A DNA stretch of 64,000 bases from Leptodactylus fallax (lineage: Eukaryota > Chordata > Amphibia > Anura > Leptodactylidae): positions 434,001 to 498,000 of the forward strand of contig CAMRHE010000655.1 of NCBI GenBank assembly GCA_947044405.1. Direction: 5' to 3'. Below are positions 13,853 to 24,867 of this stretch, piece by piece (the first letter of the stretch is position 1; the number at the start of each line of letters is the position of its first letter). The notes beneath the pieces were generated by a model. That model worked only from the letters and a program-made list of their open reading frames with translations. It was not told the origin of the DNA and ran no database searches. A program made the position numbers and the translations under genes.

Positions 13853-13928
13853 CCATTGTAGTCCATTGTCCTGATGAGCCAGATAAGAATTTCAGATGAG
13901 AAGTCACATTGGGGTCTTGGAAGAAGGC
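13853..13928 (-). CDS. cfap300: cfap300 coding exon 3 (residues 67-92)
   Basis: This 76-bp internal exon encodes AFFQDPNVTSHLKFLSGSSG followed by QWTTMG. The acceptor is TTACAG and the donor GTGAGC. It matches the human stretch FF-DPNV--LK-LS-SSGQW. The final Gly codon is split and is completed by the first two bases of exon 4. A palindromic TTAA-flanked MITE (13429-13829) ends only 24 bp inside the intron from this donor. Confidence 0.95.
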
Positions 13929-14057
13929 CTGTAAGTAACAGTAAAGATGGATTATTACCTGTACATTCATTAGGTGGGGGTCTCTATCAAAAATGTGGAT
14001 TTTATCCATGTCAGTTTACAGTTTTTTTTCATCTAGACTTAATGGGACCTGATACAG

Positions 14058-14405
14058 GCGCATCTCAATAAATTAGAATATCTTTAAAATGTTCATTAAT
14101 TTCAGTAATTCAGTAATACAATCCATAATCAGCGTCTTCCATGATTGTGTGTCCTACTGAACCAGACTGAGGGACCATATAAAGGCTTAGGAAACCTTGG
14201 CAGGTGACACTGAATTTACAATACTGAACTGAACTTACAATATTCTAATTTTCTTAGATTTTGGTTTTCATTACCAGTAATCCATAATCAAAATTTACAG
14301 AAATAAAACACTTGAAATAGAAGACTCTGTGTGTAAAGAATCTAGAAAATATAGGAGGTCACTTTTTTAATTTAATTACTGAACGATATTCTAATTTATT
14401 GAGAT

Positions 14406-14409
<4 letters not shown>
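14058..14409. mobile_element. MITE with CTCAATAAATTAGAATAT terminal inverted repeats
   Basis: Left end GCGCATCTCAATAAATTAGA and right end TCTAATTTATTGAGATGCGC are perfect inverted copies. It is immediately followed by an AT dinucleotide run (14410-14440). A partial copy in the opposite internal orientation is at 17457-17625. Confidence 0.8.

Positions 14410-14440
<31 letters not shown>
14410..14440. repeat. (AT)n microsatellite
   Basis: This perfect AT dinucleotide run of about 30 bp directly abuts the MITE end. Confidence 0.85.
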
Positions 14441-14445
<5 letters not shown>

Positions 14446-15470
14446 AAATTATCCTGGACAACCTCTTGAAGACTGGCATAGGAAACATCAGCCTTAATAA
14501 ATTCCCCCCTCTGTGTGTGAAACCATCCATGAGTCACAGCCCCATACTGCTGCAAAAGGGTTCTTTAGTCATGTGTTACTATCGTCCATCTCCCCACTCG
14601 CCTGTCCGTAGGTTCAAATGTTCAAATCCAGTTTTTTGGAGTACAAAGCATAAAAGAGACGCATTTTTTTTTGCAAAAAAAAAAAAAGTTAGCAACTTTT
14701 TCTTTTCTGTGCTTCTCCACGTGGCAAGGGAGTGCAGGGGGCTGGGCCATCGGCCAAGCCAAATGTTTTATCAGTAAGCCAGAAATCTGATGTAAATGAT
14801 GCTGGAAATGTATACCAGCTATGAGCTGGTGTAGATTTCCCTTCAGACGTATGGCCCATGGAGGGTGCGCCTTGTTTATGAGGAGGTGTGCGCCTTGTCA
14901 CCCTCTGCTGGCAATGGGGTTATGAAGATTGGTGCCAATAACACCAATCTTCATATATCTCAATTTCTGGTGTAAGGACAAACAAATATATACCAAATTT
15001 AAGTAATGTGAACCTCTTAATAAATCTGGCCCAGTGTACCCCAGTACAGTTCAGTTTAGAACTGGCAATCTTAATCCCCCCTATATGTCTTACTAAAAGG
15101 CAGATTTTTATGGGGCACGTTGTCAATATGGAAATGTAATTAACATACGTTATGTCTGCTGGACACAATGTGACTGGCGCTGGCATCTGATAAAGTCATT
15201 TACAAGAAATTTCACAGTCTTAGGTAGTAAGCCTGCCACTAAGTACATCCACAGATCAGGAATTAATATCACTGCCGTATAATCACTTCACCTCCCATTC
15301 ACCTTGACAAGTGTGACAGCTGATCTGTAAAGTAGGCACGTATGAAACCTGCACCCGTCCTCTGCCTGAATGTGCCACCAGAAAATGGCGTCATATTTAA
15401 GTTAGGCTTTTATTATAAACAGATTTTTTTTTAGTTTTATGGTGGTGCATTTCTGTATAGGGTCAGCAGA

Positions 15471-15733
15471 TTATTATTATTTATTTCTCTTATTTACATA
15501 GCCCCAACATATTCCGCAGCGCTCTACAGATATTGTCAACACTGGCCCCTATAGGGCTCACGATCTACTTTCCTATCAGTATGTCTTTGGAGTGTGGGAA
15601 GAAACCGGAGTACCCAAAGGGAACCCACCAAACATGAGGAGAACATACAAACTCTTTGCAGATGTTGTCATTGGCTGGATTTGAACCCCCCTATATGCAA
15701 TGCTATAGTGCTAACCACTGAGCCACTGTGCTT
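15471..15733 (-). mobile_element. V-SINE-like element, reverse orientation
   Basis: Read on the minus strand it shows the order tRNA-like head (GTGGCTCAGTGG; GGTTCAAATCC-like B box), then GGTACTCCGGTTTCTTCC, CCAAAGACAT, the block ending GTAGAGCGCTGCGGAATAT, and an AT-rich tail. It is the same family as 4534-5110. It lies in cfap300 intron 2. Confidence 0.75.
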
Positions 15734-15869
15734 AGGTTTCAGGAAAGCAAGGCATTGCTTTATAGGGAGCTGCCTTCCAAAAAGTGGTGCTAGAGCAAGT
15801 TCCTCTTTTCCACCAATCAGGTCTCACTTGCATATTCCTTACCCAGAATTCTTAACAGGGCATCCATGG

Positions 15870-16175
15870 TCGAAGGCACCATGCACACGAGTGACTGTGC
15901 TTCCAATGTGGGGCCGAGTTTGCAGTGGAATGCACTCTGATGACACTCAGTTATGCATTCACGTCTATGGGGATTCCAATCTGTTCAGTCCTAATGGCAC
16001 GCATGATTATAGAGCAGGTCTTACCCTGCTCGGTGCCATCGGAACAGATTGGATTGGAAACTCCCATAGACGTGAATGTATAACGGATATCACTCCAAGT
16101 GTCATCTTAATGCATTCTGCTGCAAACATGGCCCCACTTTGGAAGCACATTTGGTCATGTGCATGGGGCCTAAGA
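15870..16175. mobile_element. long hairpin MITE (GGCCCCATGCACATGACC family)
   Basis: Two arms of about 120 bp are inverted copies: the left includes TGCATTCACGTCTATGG and GATTCCAATCTGTTC, the right GAACAGATTGGATTGGAA and CCATAGACGTGAATG. The end GGTCATGTGCATGGGGCCTA recurs at 59030-59050. A 217-codon open frame across it (15594-16247) is only a by-product of the repeat. Confidence 0.7.
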
Positions 16176-16832
16176 TGTCCATGTACACCTCATAGTGGCT
16201 TCATTACTTATTTATATTGTGTTGTGCTGTTGTGGTGCACTTATTAAGGTGCTGGGCAACCAGTCTGATTTAATAGTGTGGGGCCTGCTTGCATCATGCA
16301 CAGCCATGTATCATCTGGTATTGGGCAAGTGTGGCCTTTTTCTGTGATATGGTTTTTTATATTATGTCCTTTTTTAGAAATATGCATCAGGAAGTGGCCT
16401 CACATCTGTTGGTCACATGGCAATGCCACAGCTCAGTCCCATTAAAAACCTGCACAACCCCTTTAAATAAGCATTAGTCACCTCAAAATCCTCCACTGCT
16501 GCTGTTCCGATCCTTACTGGGCCCCCACTGGTCTCTACTTCCTGATCCCACCTCGACACTAGGAAATGCCCGTCATTTACCCTGTGTCAAGACTGGACCA
16601 GGGAGAAGATACCAGCAGGGACCCGATAAGCGTTGGAATAGCAGTGATGTGGGATTGAGTAATGCTCATTTTATTTTTTAACCTATCATGCCCAGTTTAC
16701 AAACCTGGTGAACCCTTTTAATGAGGATCAATTAAAATAACTAAGAAATTTTTCAGCAAGGGAAAAACCATTGGGAAGAAAGACTCAGTACCAGGTGGAG
16801 GTTCCTTCTAGTCTATCACTCATATGACCTAC

Positions 16833-16914
16833 CAGAACAAAGTCATCCTTCTGATAGGACTGGAAGTATTGGTCATAGCGGAAGGCCTGGCCGGTTATTC
16901 TTCCATTCATCGAC
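16833..16914 (-). CDS. cfap300: cfap300 coding exon 2 (residues 39-66)
   Basis: This is an 82-bp internal exon. It starts after the acceptor TATCAG, completes the Trp codon and encodes 27 residues beginning SMNGRITGQAFRYDQYFQSY and ending KDDFVL. The donor is GTAGGT. It aligns without gaps to the human segment containing GRI, AQAF, FDQ, FQSY and KDDFV. The phase fits both neighbours (1 base + 27 codons). Intron 1 on its right is 5.7 kb and intron 2 on its left is 2.9 kb. Confidence 0.94.
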
Positions 16915-17254
16915 CTGATATGGAGAGAAGAAGACAGGTTAGATTAATAAGTGAAGGAAAATGTAGTCTGCCTGTCTATAGGCTGTATGGACAGTGCTGC
17001 AATTCTCCAGATGGTTCTTACGGGACAATCTAACATCCAGAAGTTATTGGATCTCTTATGCCACTTGTGACCCTGCTGTTCAGAAGACTGTAGGCTCTCC
17101 TCTGTTTTTCTCAGAGGCTTCATACTGTCTAGCGGTCAATCTAGTGCCACTGCCACTTCATTCCAGCATCCGGTTGGGGTCACAATGATGGGACACCAAT
17201 TAACAATTGATAGCATATTTTAGGGATTTGCCATCAAGTAAGATCCCCCCCTCT

Positions 17255-17759
17255 TTAAAGGGGTTGTCCAGGACCTCAAGATAATGGATAATAATGACCT
17301 AACCACAGGATCTGTCATCAGTATCAGATCAGTCGGGGTCCGATGCCATCGTCATCAGATGATGTGGTGCCCTGTTCCTATTTTAGTGAATGGGAGTGGA
17401 GCAGCAGTTCTAGGAGCCAACAATACAGTATGGAGCTCAGTACACTGAATACACAGGGGCATCTCAATAAATCAGAATATCTGTGAAACGTTTATTTCTT
17501 TCAGTAATTAAATTAAAAAAAAAGTGACCTCCTATATTTTGTAGATTCTTTACACACAGAGTCTTCTATTTCAAGTGTTTTATTTCTGTAAATGTTGATT
17601 ATGAAAATTACAATTATATGACTAGGAGCAGTGCTGCTTCTGGCCATATACTGTACCTAGTATACAGCTTCCGGTGGCCGAAACAGCTGATCGAGAGTGT
17701 CGGACCCCGACCGATCTGATACTGATGACTTATCTTCATGTCCTGGACACCGTCTTTAA
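17255..17759. mobile_element. Kolobok/T2-like MITE with an internal insertion
   Basis: TTAA flanks are at 17255-17258 and 17756-17759. The ends AGGGGTTGTCCAGGACC and GTCCTGGACACCGTCT are inverted. A partial copy of the CTCAATAAAT..AGAATAT MITE (about 17457-17625) interrupts it. The right TTAA is shared with the next element. Confidence 0.7.
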
Positions 17760-18233
17760 AGTGAACTGGTCAGGTCGATTTGAGACACTAAACCACCCAC
17801 AGGTCCTTATATACCAGGGGTTTAGTGTCCCGAATCACCCTGTTTTAAATCCATCCACGCCTGCATTTTTTTTTTTTTTTTTTAAATAACCTTTACACTT
17901 ACCTAGAGCTGAGTCGGATGAGTCTCATTGGATTCATCCCTGGTGCTCCCGACGCCTGTATTGTTCTTCAGTGAAGCCAAGGACGTATCCACCCGGATTC
18001 ACTGCCCAAGTACCTGAGATACGGGACATGTAGACTGAAGCTGAGGCGTACTCCCCTGGCTTCAGTGAAGAACTGCGCCAGTGCAAGGAGTACAGTGGCA
18101 GGGGGAGTATAAAGCTTTTTTATTGCAGGCACCAATGGTGTTATAACAGGGCGATTTGGGACTCTAAACCCCTGGTCCATAAAGGCCTGTAGGTGGTTTA
18201 GTGTCCCAAATCGCTCTGACAGATTCCCTTTAA
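17756..18233. mobile_element. Kolobok/T2-like palindromic MITE
   Basis: TTAA is present at 17756-17759 and 18230-18233. The ends are AGTGAACTGGTCAGGTCGAT and, inverted, TCTGACAGATTCCCT. The arms carry CCAGGGGTTTAGTGTCCC on one side and its inverted counterpart on the other. Confidence 0.75.
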
Positions 18234-20655
18234 AGAAGTGTTCCCCATTTCAAATACAGGATATACTATAAATGTCTGATCGATGCGGGTCCCACATCTG
18301 GAACCAGCACCTATTTCAATATAGACCCCCCCCCCACTGCTGCTCTGAATGGAGAGGCGCATGCACAGCTGTCTCCAGTTATTTCTATGGGAGTTCTGAA
18401 ACTAGCCCTGACTGGATATTTGCAGAAAAGAAGGAGCATTTCTGTGTGCTATCTGGTGCAGCATTGACAGCACATACCCCAGATTACTTGCACATGATAG
18501 ACATTGACTATTGTTAAAAAACAAAACAGCTTTACACAGTATATCCTATTAGGGAATTCTGGCCAAAGCGACGAGTGGTTACACAGAGTCTTGCTCTCAC
18601 TAGGGGACCCATTTTGGCCTGCATTACACCGACAACCTATTGATTTGAACAGACATCATGTAATGCTTCATTTCTCCAGTGGTGGCGCTGCAAGGAATGT
18701 AAACACTCACCGCCAGTTTCCCCACATATTATAGCTGAGCAGACCCAGCAGGAGGACACCTTGTGACCCGCTTAGTAACACGTAGGGATTGTGTAAAGTG
18801 GAGAACCCCTTTAAGTTGGCTATACACTTCAAATAGTTTCCCGACTCCCACATAAACATGCACCCTCGGCTTGTACCATCTTGTATAACTAATTCAATGA
18901 GGAAAAGCAAAGAAGTCGCTGGCAGACTGTCTGGCCAAAATTCATTTCCCTTAACCACAAAAGAGCGTTGTATTTTTAACACGTCCACTCCATATTTGTA
19001 TCTGGGCAGCTTTAGTCAGTGACCTGTATACATGTACATCCCTGGTGACTTATTATTCTTACACTGTCCCATATACTGTAGAACTACAATAGCATATACA
19101 GTGACCTTTTTTATACTATTTTGAGGAGGGGGAACAAAAAAGAATTTTACGAGACCCCGAAGTTTTAGCCTAGGAATTATCCAGTAGCCGTATCCTCCAT
19201 TTTAACAGGATCTCCCATTACATTACATTTTAATCTCTGCAAAACTGAGACCCGTGTGAAGTAGCTGCACTCACTCCAGGACGGGCACATTTTCTAAATC
19301 CAGTCCCAAGGCTGTACAGGAAAGGGGAAAGTCAAAAAACGTGAAAGCGTCCTGCTATTTACAGCGTCTGCCCTCATACAGAGCGAGCGCTTTACTGTTA
19401 TTTACTTGTCATTAGCAAGCACATAACAGGCCGATAGAAGTCAAGGAGCCTGCAAGGAACAGACAAGTCACTGTTACCTTCCAGCCGCCGCCAGGAGTGG
19501 CAGAATATTTCACCAAACACCTAGAACTCTATGAGAGCCGCACAGGACTATTAACCCATGCAGTCCTGCATTACCCTGCTCATATAGTGGAACTTTTAGG
19601 CAACTTTGGCTGTGTCACTCTGTGATCCTTCACTCATGTTAGTGAATGGAGTCGCACTGTGGCCCAGAGGATGCCGCAGCCGCAGCTTCTAGTTGCAAAA
19701 AAGTCAAATATTGTTCAACTTTTTTTGCAACAGTCGCGGTCGCAATGCGAATCCATTAACATAAGTGAAGGAGTCACAGGGTGACATGGGAATCTTTTGG
19801 TCATGCGATGGCCCTAGCCTTACTGAGAGTTACCCTTTCAGGTCACACATTGTGGAAACGTAGCAGGAAAAAAAAAAAAAATCCCTGTGCTTTACAGTCC
19901 CAGCAAAGTGAATGAGATTGTTTAATCTCAGCCAAACATTACAGGAAAAAAAAAACTGCAGAAAAGCTGTGTTTTCAAATATGTGTGTGTTTTTCGAAAA
20001 CAGCAGCATGTTACCTTTGAGAAACCAGTGAAAAACTTTTTGTAGGTTTTTTTTTCCTAGCTACGTTTCACTGTGTGGCCTTAACCTAAACAGGTTTTCC
20101 AGCCCTACAACATTGATCCACCTATCCTTATGTACGTCCCTTTTGTAGATTTGAAGAAAATAAACTCTGAAGTCTTATGCAAATGAGGCAGTTGGTGCAC
20201 TGGGGGCGGACTTTCAACCCTGGGAGCACTGCTGCTCAAGTAGTATGAGTGATGTCATAGCAGCGGATCAACTGCACGGGGTGGCACATGCAGAAATGGT
20301 AGGGGTTATGAGTGGCAAAAGCAATGATCCAGGGAGCTGAGGGCCCGCCCCCTCCCCCCCCCGATGCACTAACTGCCTCATTTGCATAAGATTTCGAAGT
20401 TGTTTTCTCTAAATCTACAGAAGTGACCTACCGAACAGAAATGTTGCTTATTACACTACCTGTGACGTCCGCGTCCTTTCCTTAGGCCACTGATTGGCCT
20501 CAGCAGTCAGATCAGTGGCCAAAGAAAGGGACCCAAGACGTCAGAGCCGGCAAGGACATCCGGCAAAAGAAGACAGCGGAGCAGCAGGACCGGACTGCGC
20601 TAGGAGACACCAGGCACCGGCTTACTTTAACAAATAATTTTTATCATAATTTAAA

Positions 20656-21390
20656 CTGTGCTGCTCACTTAATACACCTCTCCCCCATTCTTCATCGGCC
20701 GCTCCCCTCTGCCAATCCCTTCACTGGCTACCCGTTGTCCAGCGAATAGAGTTCAAATGACTAAAGCTGACATACAAAGCCATCCACATCCTGTCCCCTC
20801 CATATATCTCCGACCTAATCTCCTACTACCTGCCCACATGTAACCTCCGATCCTCCAAAGACCTCCTACTCTGCTCTGTTCTTATCCGCTCTTCACACAA
20901 CCGTCTCCAAGACTTCTCCCATGCATCCCCCATACTCTGGAACTCATTACCAAGACACATAAGACTGACCCCCACAATCACAAGCTTCAAGAAGGCCCTG
21001 AAGACTCACCTATTCAGGAAGGCCTACAACCTCCAATAACACTACTGTCACCACACCGCCACCTGTACAGCCTCTACCCCACCTTCTGTCTCTATCCCTC
21101 TTCCCTCATAGATTGTAAGCCCTTGCGGGCAGGGCCCTCTATCCCGCTGTGCCAGGTGGTCTCTGTTAGTATTATACTTGTCTTGTACATCTTGTGTACC
21201 GTATGTAAACCCTCAAATGTAAAGCACCATGGAATTAATATAATAATGTACAGCACCATGGGATTATATTGTAATGTAAAGCACCATGGAATTAATATAA
21301 TAATGTAAAGCACCATGGAATTAATATAATAATGTAAAGCACCATGGAATTAATGGTGCTATATAAATAAACAATAATAATAATAAGTCA
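20656..21390 (+). mobile_element. 3' end of a CR1/L2-like LINE (pseudogenised)
   Basis: A broken frame preserves typical LINE reverse-transcriptase C-terminal landmarks: a SL-W-PV-RI-like start, TLELI (for LWNSLP), and SFKKALKTHLF-like wording around 20985-21020. Then comes the common 3' UTR phrase GATTGTAAGCCCTTGCGGGC and a tail GGTGCTATATAAATAA with ATA repeats. Five tandem copies of a 28-29-bp unit sit just before the tail. Clade assignment is tentative. Confidence 0.6.
21216..21353. repeat. five tandem 28-29-bp units in the LINE tail
   Basis: The word AGCACCATGG recurs at about 21223, 21252, 21280, 21309 and 21338. The unit equals the sequence just upstream of the LINE terminus, so the tail was amplified in place. 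Confidence 0.85.
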
Positions 21391-22621
21391 ATTTTTTTAA
21401 CAGATCCTTTAAATAGATCAGTTAAAAAAATATAGTAAAAACGCACAAAAATTCATCTGTTAACATCCGTTATTATAAAGTCCGTATTTTTGTTCTGCTT
21501 TCTGAGCATGCACAGAATAGAACGATCCTTCCTCATCTGTCCGTTAGCCATAGACAGCAATGTTAAAAAATAATGAACACTTCACATCCAACATAAGTCC
21601 GTTATTTTCAACGGAGCCAAAAATCCTGCACCCTGCATTATTATCTCCTCCTATATAATCGAACTGTGATGAATTTGACCTAAAACGGACACTAAGGGAT
21701 GACACAACAAATCCCATTGAAATCAGATAATGATAGATGAGATAGTGTCCATGGTTAACATTCTCTGTCGGACGCTAACAATGGACACTTTTAGGCTGAG
21801 GCCCCCCGTTGCGGAAACGCAGCTTTTTTGGTGCAGATTTTGCTGCGGTTTTTTGAGCCAAAGCCAAGAATGGCTACAAAAGGAATGGGAAATATCTAGG
21901 AAGTTCTTATATTTCTACCTTCTGATTAATCCACTCCTGACTTTGGCACAAAAAGCCGCAGCAAAACCTGCAACAAAAAAAAAAAAAAAAAGCTGTGTTT
22001 CCGCAATGTGGAATCTAAGAATGGTAATGTGAATGCCCCCTAACCCCTCTTCTTTGGATGGGAGTAATTTCTTGTTAGCGGAAATCCCTTTAACCTTTGG
22101 AATCCACAGGCTGTTCATGGTATGGACAGAGCTGGATTCTCTTTGTATTAGTTCTCCGCTCTTAGGTCGCCGTGTCGCTTTGCGACTCCTTCATTCATAT
22201 TAGCGAATGGAGTCATAATGTGACCCCAAGGCTGTCGTGACTTCGACTTCTAGTCACAAAAAAAGATAAACATTCATTGCTCAACTTTTTTTTGCAATGG
22301 TTGTGAGACATCAGGTTGCAACGCGACTCCATTCACTAACATGAGTCAAGAGTCGCAAGGCGACACGGCAATCTTTGGTCACGTGGCTGGAATCACAGCC
22401 AAAGTTGCCAGATAGCCCTGGCCTAATAGGTGAAGGTCCTGAACATGAGCCCCCTCCCCTCCCTAATTATTTGTATGGCATATGGGTTTCCACTGGTCAC
22501 TAAAGAGTTAACTGCCGCACTGACATAATCCAAGCGCAATGCAGATCCCATACTAGAGGCCAGTGCACACTGAGCGGTACAGGATAGTCAGCTCCCATTT
22601 TAGGCACAGACTATTCCTCAC

Positions 22622-22737
22622 CACTTGGTCAGCAGCTCCCGGGTCTCTCGGTTCTCCAGGAAGCTGAATGTCCGGTTCGGCAGATGATGAAATGTGAATT
22701 TAGCACCAGAACCAGTCACTGAATCTCCCTGCGCCAT
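22622..22737 (-). CDS. cfap300: cfap300 coding exon 1 (start codon, residues 1-39)
   Basis: CFAP300 (C11orf70) is a cytoplasmic protein needed to assemble outer and inner dynein arms in motile cilia; loss in humans causes primary ciliary dyskinesia. Reading leftward from the ATG at 22737, the exon encodes MAQGDSVTGSGAKFTFHHLP and then about 19 more residues, ending in the motif ELLTKW. This follows the start of human CFAP300 (MA-G-E..., FRFLP, KTF, ..RQW) in spacing and key residues. The exon stops after TG of the Trp codon at a GTGAGG donor, and exon 2 supplies the final G. The start is the only ATG in frame and matches the human start. The identification rests on recalled family sequence, not a database search. 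Confidence 0.93.
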
Positions 22738-22900
22738 CTTCCTGCTTCACTGGCAACTTGTATTCTGCCGCGTCTGTGTCTCCATGGCAACAGACTTCAG
22801 CGGGTGCGCTAGGAAAAGGCGTCCGCCTGGAAATGTTGACGCGTTCTAAACGTTCCGCTCAGGTTGCTAGCTGTGTATAAATAGTAGTTCTATGGTGCTG
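22738..22900 (-). promoter_or_regulatory. probable cfap300 5' UTR and promoter region
   Basis: This is about 160 bp of largely unique, comparatively CpG-rich sequence immediately upstream of the cfap300 start codon. It contains ACGCGT, several CG dinucleotides and the X-box-like site at 22778-22791. No minus-strand TATA box is evident; the TATAAATA near 22876 reads on the plus strand. The transcription start cannot be fixed from sequence. Confidence 0.5.
22778..22791 (-). promoter_or_regulatory. X-box-like RFX site upstream of cfap300
   Basis: On the minus strand the site reads GTTGCCATGGAGAC. It has a perfect left half-site (GTTGCC), a 2-bp spacer and a right half (GGAGAC) that differs from the RGYRAC consensus at one position. 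It lies 40 bp upstream of the cfap300 ATG. RFX factors, working with FOXJ1, activate ciliary genes through X-boxes close to the start, so location and gene function agree. Binding is inferred. Confidence 0.6.
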
Positions 22901-23218
22901 GGTGTCCCTGTGTATTTTTATGGTGTAGATTATGAGGAACTTCACAAAACTTTGTTCACTGGTTATAAACCCTTTAGGGACTGTCCTGGTTAAGGGTATA
23001 TTGGAACAACCATAAAAACCTGTTTTATAATAAAAAAAAAAAAAAATAACATAAAACTATGAAAGACTTTTTAATATGTTTCTCCCGCCCCTACGGCGAG
23101 AAACGCTGGGGGAAAAAAAAAATTCAGGTCTCCGTCACTCGGGTCCACATAGAGACACGAAAGACGGAGATCATGTCTGCTGAAAAAGGAGATACCGGTG
23201 GAAACCCCCATAGGCCAG

Positions 23219-23373
23219 GGGTCAGCAACCTTCGGCACTCCAGATGCTGTGAAACTACAACTCCCAATATGCTCCATTCACTTCCAAGGGAGTTCCAACA
23301 ACAGCAGAGCAAGTATGCATGTTGGGAGTTGTAGTTTTACAACAGTTGGAGTGCCAAAGGTTGCCTACCCCTG
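23219..23373. mobile_element. hAT-like palindromic MITE nested in another repeat
   Basis: The ends CAGGGGTCAGCAACCTT and GGTTGCCTACCCCTG are inverted, with internal opposed ACTACAACTCCCAA and GTTGGGAGTTGTAGTTTTAC arms. The flanking 8-mers CCATAGGC and CCATAGAC are a target duplication with one change, as expected for hAT elements. Confidence 0.7.
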
Positions 23374-24714
23374 CCATAGACTATAATGGGGTCTGCCGAG
23401 TTTCTGCTGGTTTTATACTGAAACCGGCGGAGAGAAAAGTCTTCCTTGCAGGACTTTTCTCTTTGCCGATTTTAAGCGGAATCTGCGGCGGAGTCGAGAC
23501 TCCAACTAAGATAACTCAGATGTGAACCTAGCCTTAGTCAGTGACCGCAGTGACTTTACATCCCATTATGTCAAAGCGTCATAAAATGGCTCCCACCTGG
23601 CATCACAGTTATGTCACATTGAGGGAGATTTATTATTAAGTTACGTCAGATATCTGACATAAAAAGTTGCAAACCTTGAGTTTGTGGCTTTTTAAACGAT
23701 AGTTGCGGCAATTGTTGCAACTGGCGTTTTTTTGTGCCTCCCACGCCACTTTCATGTGTATTTAATATTATTTATGCCAGTTTATGGCTCTTCCACCGGG
23801 AAAATGACTGGCATTGAATCTTCTAATCTTCATAAATATCCCCCAACCACGACCTCTACAAACAACCCGAAAATGGGTTGGCTATCTATATATCACAAGA
23901 AGTGCGATCTTTGGCTGCCAATGAAATATAACTGGGGAGCAAGGGGAATCCATCATGTATTACATCCATATTTTTTAACATGTCATATAGATAGGGGTTG
24001 GCTAAGACTAGGGCTACACTGCGAATTTGGCAGCAACTCCCACTGCATGATTAAAGATCGCTGTGTCACCCTGCGACTTCTTCACTAATGTAAGTGTATG
24101 GCGTTGCACTGTGACCCCGAGTAATGCTTGGTCTTTTTGCAACTAGAGGTTGCAGTTACTGCGCCTTTGGGGTCACAATGAAACTCAATTCACCTACAAT
24201 AGTGAAGGAAGGTCAGAGAGCAACATGACAATGTTTGTTTGTACAATGGGAGTTGTGGCCAAAGTCACTGTGCAGCCCTAGCCTAAGGCAGAAAACCTGT
24301 TTATTGTGCTTAAAACATGACTACTGCAGTAGTTGATCTCTTGCCTTAAGAGTCATGTACACAACCGGGCCATGATTGAATGGCACAGACGTCACATCCG
24401 TGTGACAGCCGTGCTTCCGCGACCCTATTCATTGATTTGAGTGAGCATGAGCCACAAAACGGACAAGGAATGGGACCTGTCCTGAGTTTTGCTCACGGCC
24501 CCATACATGTGAAAACACATGGTTGTATGTATGGGGCCATAGAAATGAATGGGTCAGTGCACTAGCCGTGAAAAACAGGGTTAGAACACTGACAGTGCAC
24601 ACTGTTGTGTGCATGAGGCCTAAGTCGCTTGAAGTTGGCGTTATTGTGGATGATGCCCTGTGCAGAACCTAGTGCACCATGTAGTGCCTATACAGTGTAC
24701 TAGTAATTAGAGAT

Positions 24715-24867
24715 GAGCAAATCAATTCTGCAGAAGTGGAATTCGATCCGAATTTCAGGAAATCTTCGATTCTTCACGATTCCGGATTTCCTGATGCTTC
24801 GCGGTAACGAATATTTAGTAAGGAATTGAACTGCCGAATCGAACTTTTGAGAAATTCGCTCATCTCT
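24715..24867. mobile_element. small MITE with AGAGATGAGC termini
   Basis: Left end AGAGATGAGCAAATC and right end AATTCGCTCATCTCT are inverted. CTAGTAAT and CTAGTGAT flank it, suggesting an old 8-bp target duplication. A larger relative with AGAGATGGGCGAAC ends lies at about 43610-44005. Confidence 0.65.

Larger units (their letters stand above)
16915..22621. other. cfap300 intron 1: MITEs, LINE tail, some unique sequence
   Basis: It contains two abutting TTAA MITEs (17255-18233), a MITE family with ends near TAGGGCTACACTGCGA at about 19600-19830 and again at 22130-22440, palindromic repeat sequence at 20090-20650, the LINE 3' end at 20656-21390, and a poly-A interrupted foldback at 21790-22000. 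The 19200-19560 part looks unique and non-repetitive, and is the best place here for an intronic enhancer; nothing specific was recognised. Confidence 0.55.

Noticed and set aside
15594..16247. 217-codon open frame on the plus strand
   Set aside because: It runs across the reverse V-SINE and a hairpin MITE, and the translation has no protein-like conservation; it is a repeat by-product.
22874..22884. TATAAATA as the cfap300 TATA box
   Set aside because: It reads on the plus strand, opposite to the gene.
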